This document shows positions 61,781 to 64,000 of a DNA stretch of 64,000 nucleotides, piece by piece. The notes under the pieces are model-generated. The model saw nothing but the letters and a program-made list of their open reading frames with translations. It was not told the origin of the DNA and did not search any database. The position numbers were made by a program, and so were the translations under genes. Each line of letters starts with the position of its first letter. Position 1 is the first letter of the stretch. The DNA comes from Dyadobacter fermentans DSM 18053 (GTDB lineage Bacteria > Bacteroidota > Bacteroidia > Cytophagales > Spirosomataceae), in contig NC_013037.1 in assembly GCF_000023125.1 (NCBI RefSeq), forward strand, positions 3,596,001-3,660,000, read 5' to 3'.

Positions 61781-62587
61781 ATGAGTATTTCTTTCCAGCA
61801 AAAAAGCATTACACTCGCGCAGGGCCGCCGCATTTACTTTTCGTCGGATTTTCACCTGGGCGTACCCACCGCTGCCGCCAGCCGCGAACGCGAAAAACGC
61901 ATTGTACGCTGGCTCGAGTCGATCCGGCACGATGCACAGACGATCTTCCTCGTCGGTGATATTTTCGACTTCTGGTTTGAATATAACCGCGCAATCCCCA
62001 AAGGCTTTGTACGGCTGCTCGGCAAGCTGGCGGAACTGGCCGACGATGGCATTGAACTGATCATTTTTACGGGAAACCACGACATGTGGATGTCAGGCTA
62101 CCTCACCGAAGAGCTCGGCGCGCCCATTTACCGCAATCCCGTGAGCTTCACGATCGATTCCCCGGCGGGACGCAAGAAGCTGCTGGTAGGCCACGGCGAC
62201 GGTCTTGGCCCCGGTGACCATACCTACAAGTTTTTAAAGAAGGTTTTTGAAAATAAATTCTTCCAATGGCTGTTCCGCATCGTTCACCCGGACGTGGGCA
62301 TGTGGATCGCTTCCGAATGGTCGAAACGCAGCCGGCTGGCTAATGTAAATAAGGGCGAAGAGCGCTTCCTGGGCGCGGACAATGAATGGTTATTTCAATA
62401 CTGCCGTGAGGTGGAGGCCACAGCACCGCACGATTACTACATTTTCGGGCACCGGCACCTGGTGCTGGATATGCACGTGAGCGCGCATTCACGCTACATT
62501 AACCTCGGTGAATGGGTTACCCAACAGCATTATGCCGTGTTCGACGGAAATGATGTGCAATTGAAAAAGTTTGAAACGGCAGTTTAG
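61781..62587 (+). CDS. lpxH: UDP-2,3-diacylglucosamine diphosphatase (LpxH family)
   Basis: Calcineurin-like metallophosphoesterase of 268 residues that cuts UDP-diacylglucosamine to lipid X in lipid A synthesis. All five motifs are present: SSDFHLG (D-x-H), GDIFDFWFEY (GD), GNHDMW (GNHD), VGHGDG and IFGHRH. GD-x-x-D-x-W is the LpxH-specific form. The ATG at 61781 starts MSISFQQKS; the upstream open part is not conserved. Its stop overlaps the stop of the convergent gene by 4 bp. Confidence 0.9.
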   Translation: MSISFQQKSITLAQGRRIYFSSDFHLGVPTAAASREREKRIVRWLESIRHDAQTIFLVGDIFDFWFEYNRAIPKGFVRLLGKLAELADDGIELIIFTGNHDMWMSGYLTEELGAPIYRNPVSFTIDSPAGRKKLLVGHGDGLGPGDHTYKFLKKVFENKFFQWLFRIVHPDVGMWIASEWSKRSRLANVNKGEERFLGADNEWLFQYCREVEATAPHDYYIFGHRHLVLDMHVSAHSRYINLGEWVTQQHYAVFDGNDVQLKKFETAV

Positions 62588-63339
62588 TCGCTGCCGCGCT
62601 TTTTAGCAGCTTCCGCTTCGGCCGGACTCGGCAGGATAAAATCCTGCTTGCCGATGTTCTCACGCGGGGTCGCATTGAGCTCTTTGCTCCAATCTTTCTG
62701 TTTCAAATCCCCGTTTTTGACTGATTTGATAAACTTCGCCCACGCAAATGGGTTCAGGAACGGGAAACTTGTCGCAAAACCTTTGTTAGCCGCCGATTCC
62801 CGGCCAAACATAAGCTGGTCCATCGAGTAGCGATAGTTCGTCTGCGCATTGTTGGGCATCTGGGCCGCGAGCCTGTTGATATAATCCGGGTCGGTGCTCT
62901 TCGCCAAAGCGTCGCGCTCCGCCTGATCGGGCAATTTCAATGCAAGAAACGCCTTTTTGAACTCTTCTTCGGTCGAATACGGATAGATCGTCACGCCGGA
63001 AAGTGTTACCACATCCTCACGCAGGGCAACGATGGCCGAGTAAATGTCCGAGTTATAGCCTCTCGGAACGATATGGTATTGCTTTTTAAAACCTACGTAG
63101 CTGAACACGATGCTATCGCCGGGAAATACCGGGATGGTGAATGTACCGTCCGTTCCAGCCAATGTTCCGCGGCCAGCGTTCACGATGAAGATCGTCGCAC
63201 CGGGGAGACGGTCGGTCGTCTTACCGCCGACCACCACGCCGGAGAAGATGATCGCCTTCTTCTCACCCTGAGCAAATGCTTCCCGCCCACACAACATTCC
63301 CGCAAGCACGAGGAAAAATATTAAAAAACTCCGTTTCAT
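62584..63339 (-). CDS. Secreted protein with carboxypeptidase-like regulatory domain
   Basis: A 251-residue exported protein (signal peptide 1-23, ending AFAQ). Residues ~28-110 form a CarboxypepD_reg-like Ig-type beta domain (GVVVGGKTTDRLPGATIFIV ... GTDGTFTIPVFPGDSIVFSYVGFKK), the module found at the front of TonB-dependent receptors and in many stand-alone Bacteroidota proteins. The C-terminal part is helical and basic, without a barrel, so this is a stand-alone protein and not a truncated receptor. The 3' end overlaps that of lpxH by 4 bp. Confidence 0.82.
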   Translation of the reverse strand: MKRSFLIFFLVLAGMLCGREAFAQGEKKAIIFSGVVVGGKTTDRLPGATIFIVNAGRGTLAGTDGTFTIPVFPGDSIVFSYVGFKKQYHIVPRGYNSDIYSAIVALREDVVTLSGVTIYPYSTEEEFKKAFLALKLPDQAERDALAKSTDPDYINRLAAQMPNNAQTNYRYSMDQLMFGRESAANKGFATSFPFLNPFAWAKFIKSVKNGDLKQKDWSKELNATPRENIGKQDFILPSPAEAEAAKKRGSD

Positions 63340-63507
63340 TCCTTCCAGATTTTGCCCCGGGACAGCCGCCCGGTAACTTAGATTAGCACGATGATAAATT
63401 TCCCTTCAAATAGTGTCTGCGAAAAGCTTGTAAAAATTCCGTTCCTTATTTTACAAACGACCCGAGTAACCGGGCATTGCCCTGCGATTTATACAAAGCG
63501 ATTTTAC

Positions 63508-64000
63508 TCAGGAAAATAACTTCAAAAATGTAACAATAAATGGTGCCGACAACAAAAGGCCGTCGAAACGGTCGAGGAAACCGCCGTGGCCGGGGATACT
63601 GCTTCCCGAATCCTTGATGGCGATACTCCTTTTGAAAAGCGATTCCACCAAATCCCCGTAAGTACCCACCACCACGATAATCGCGCCGATGCAATACCAT
63701 TTCCAGGGTTCGAAGGTACGGAAATAATGCCCCAGCGCAAACGCGATAATGCCCGCAAAAACCGCGCTGCCCATCGACCCTTCCCACGACTTTTTGGGCG
63801 AAATGCGTTCGAACAGCTTCCTTTTTCCGAACTTGGTACCCGCAAAATACCCGCCGATATCCGACGCCCACAGGAGCAACAAGCTACCCAGCACGATTTC
63901 GTAGTTATAAACACCGCCGCGCAGCGCCATCACGATGATTAAAGCGAATGGCAATGCCACGTAAATGATGCCCAGGAACGTGAAACCGATATTTGTAAAT
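63508..64000 (-). CDS. cdsA: Phosphatidate cytidylyltransferase CdsA, 3' part (5' end outside window)
   Basis: Membrane enzyme making CDP-diacylglycerol from phosphatidate and CTP, the branch point of phospholipid synthesis. The frame is open through the right edge; 163 residues of the C-terminal half are visible. It has several hydrophobic helices, SPKKSWEGSMG, and the full cytidylyltransferase signature SLFKRSIAIKDSGSSIPGHG followed by GFLDRFD. No strong terminator is seen in the 168 bp to the next gene on the same strand. Confidence 0.94.
   Translation of the reverse strand, partial: FTNIGFTFLGIIYVALPFALIIVMALRGGVYNYEIVLGSLLLLWASDIGGYFAGTKFGKRKLFERISPKKSWEGSMGSAVFAGIIAFALGHYFRTFEPWKWYCIGAIIVVVGTYGDLVESLFKRSIAIKDSGSSIPGHGGFLDRFDGLLLSAPFIVTFLKLFS

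Noticed and set aside
61679..62080. N-terminal extension of the 60938-61678 gene
   Set aside because: It is antisense to lpxH, and a normal signal peptide starts at 61678.

Overview
The window comes from an aerobic member of the Bacteroidota, most likely a Cytophagales bacterium close to Dyadobacter. Evidence for this: a PorQ-type type IX secretion protein, a transketolase split into two genes, a DUF4494 protein, many secreted or lipobox proteins with Bacteroidota-style leaders, RRM proteins with glycine-rich tails, and promoters of the Bacteroidota form (TTG-like -33, 19-21 bp, TAnnTTTG -7) in front of several genes. The phylum call is firm; the genus call is a guess from protein style. Most of the window is ordinary chromosome, densely packed, with strong hairpin terminators at many operon ends. 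I see no tRNA, rRNA, CRISPR array, IS element or phage gene.

Layout. 0-8 kb: 3' part of a SulP transporter, an ECF sigma / membrane regulator / Spy-like periplasmic protein triad, the split transketolase, and a FAH-fold hydrolase / M23 peptidase / Bcp peroxiredoxin operon. 8-12 kb: an NlpC/P60 lipoprotein, then a two-gene locus (8851-11723) that is the most unusual part of the window. 12-27 kb: a HAD phosphatase, a degenerate sigma/anti-sigma-like pair, Dps, a coiled-coil protein, ispF, an amidohydrolase, TPR proteins, two M16 peptidases, a glycosyltransferase, an NAD-dependent epimerase, metG, and small stress-type proteins. 27-31 kb: a candidate small RNA, then a four-gene run of hypothetical protein, membrane protein, NarL-type kinase and regulator. 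31-43 kb: rfbC, pyrF-lysA, a secreted YciI-like protein, clpB, DJ-1/PfpI proteins, a tandem ABC ATPase, a reductase, porQ and an acyl-CoA carboxylase beta subunit. 43-64 kb: a Gfo/Idh/MocA oxidoreductase with a giant HEAT/DUF1080 protein, a RES-Xre toxin-antitoxin pair, a beta-propeller protein, an RRM protein, a nucleoside-type MFS transporter, mutS, a pseudouridine synthase, a Uma2 protein, xth, a large membrane protein, DUF4494, a REP-like palindrome, lpxH and the 3' part of cdsA.

The standout is the pair at 8851-11723. The first protein is polytopic and carries two motifs, D-x3-H-x12-H and D-x3-H-x13-H. These have the spacing of the CuC and CuD copper sites of PmoC/AmoC, the copper membrane monooxygenase C subunit, and share flanking residues with them. 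The second protein overlaps it by 4 bp and has the layout of PmoB/AmoB: a signal peptide ending just before a histidine, a beta-type domain, a two-helix membrane hairpin and a periplasmic C-terminal part. Here the C-terminal part holds two H-x-H-P modules. There is no separate pmoA; the C-terminal half of the first protein may play that part. I read this as a divergent, minimal copper-monooxygenase-like system of unknown substrate.
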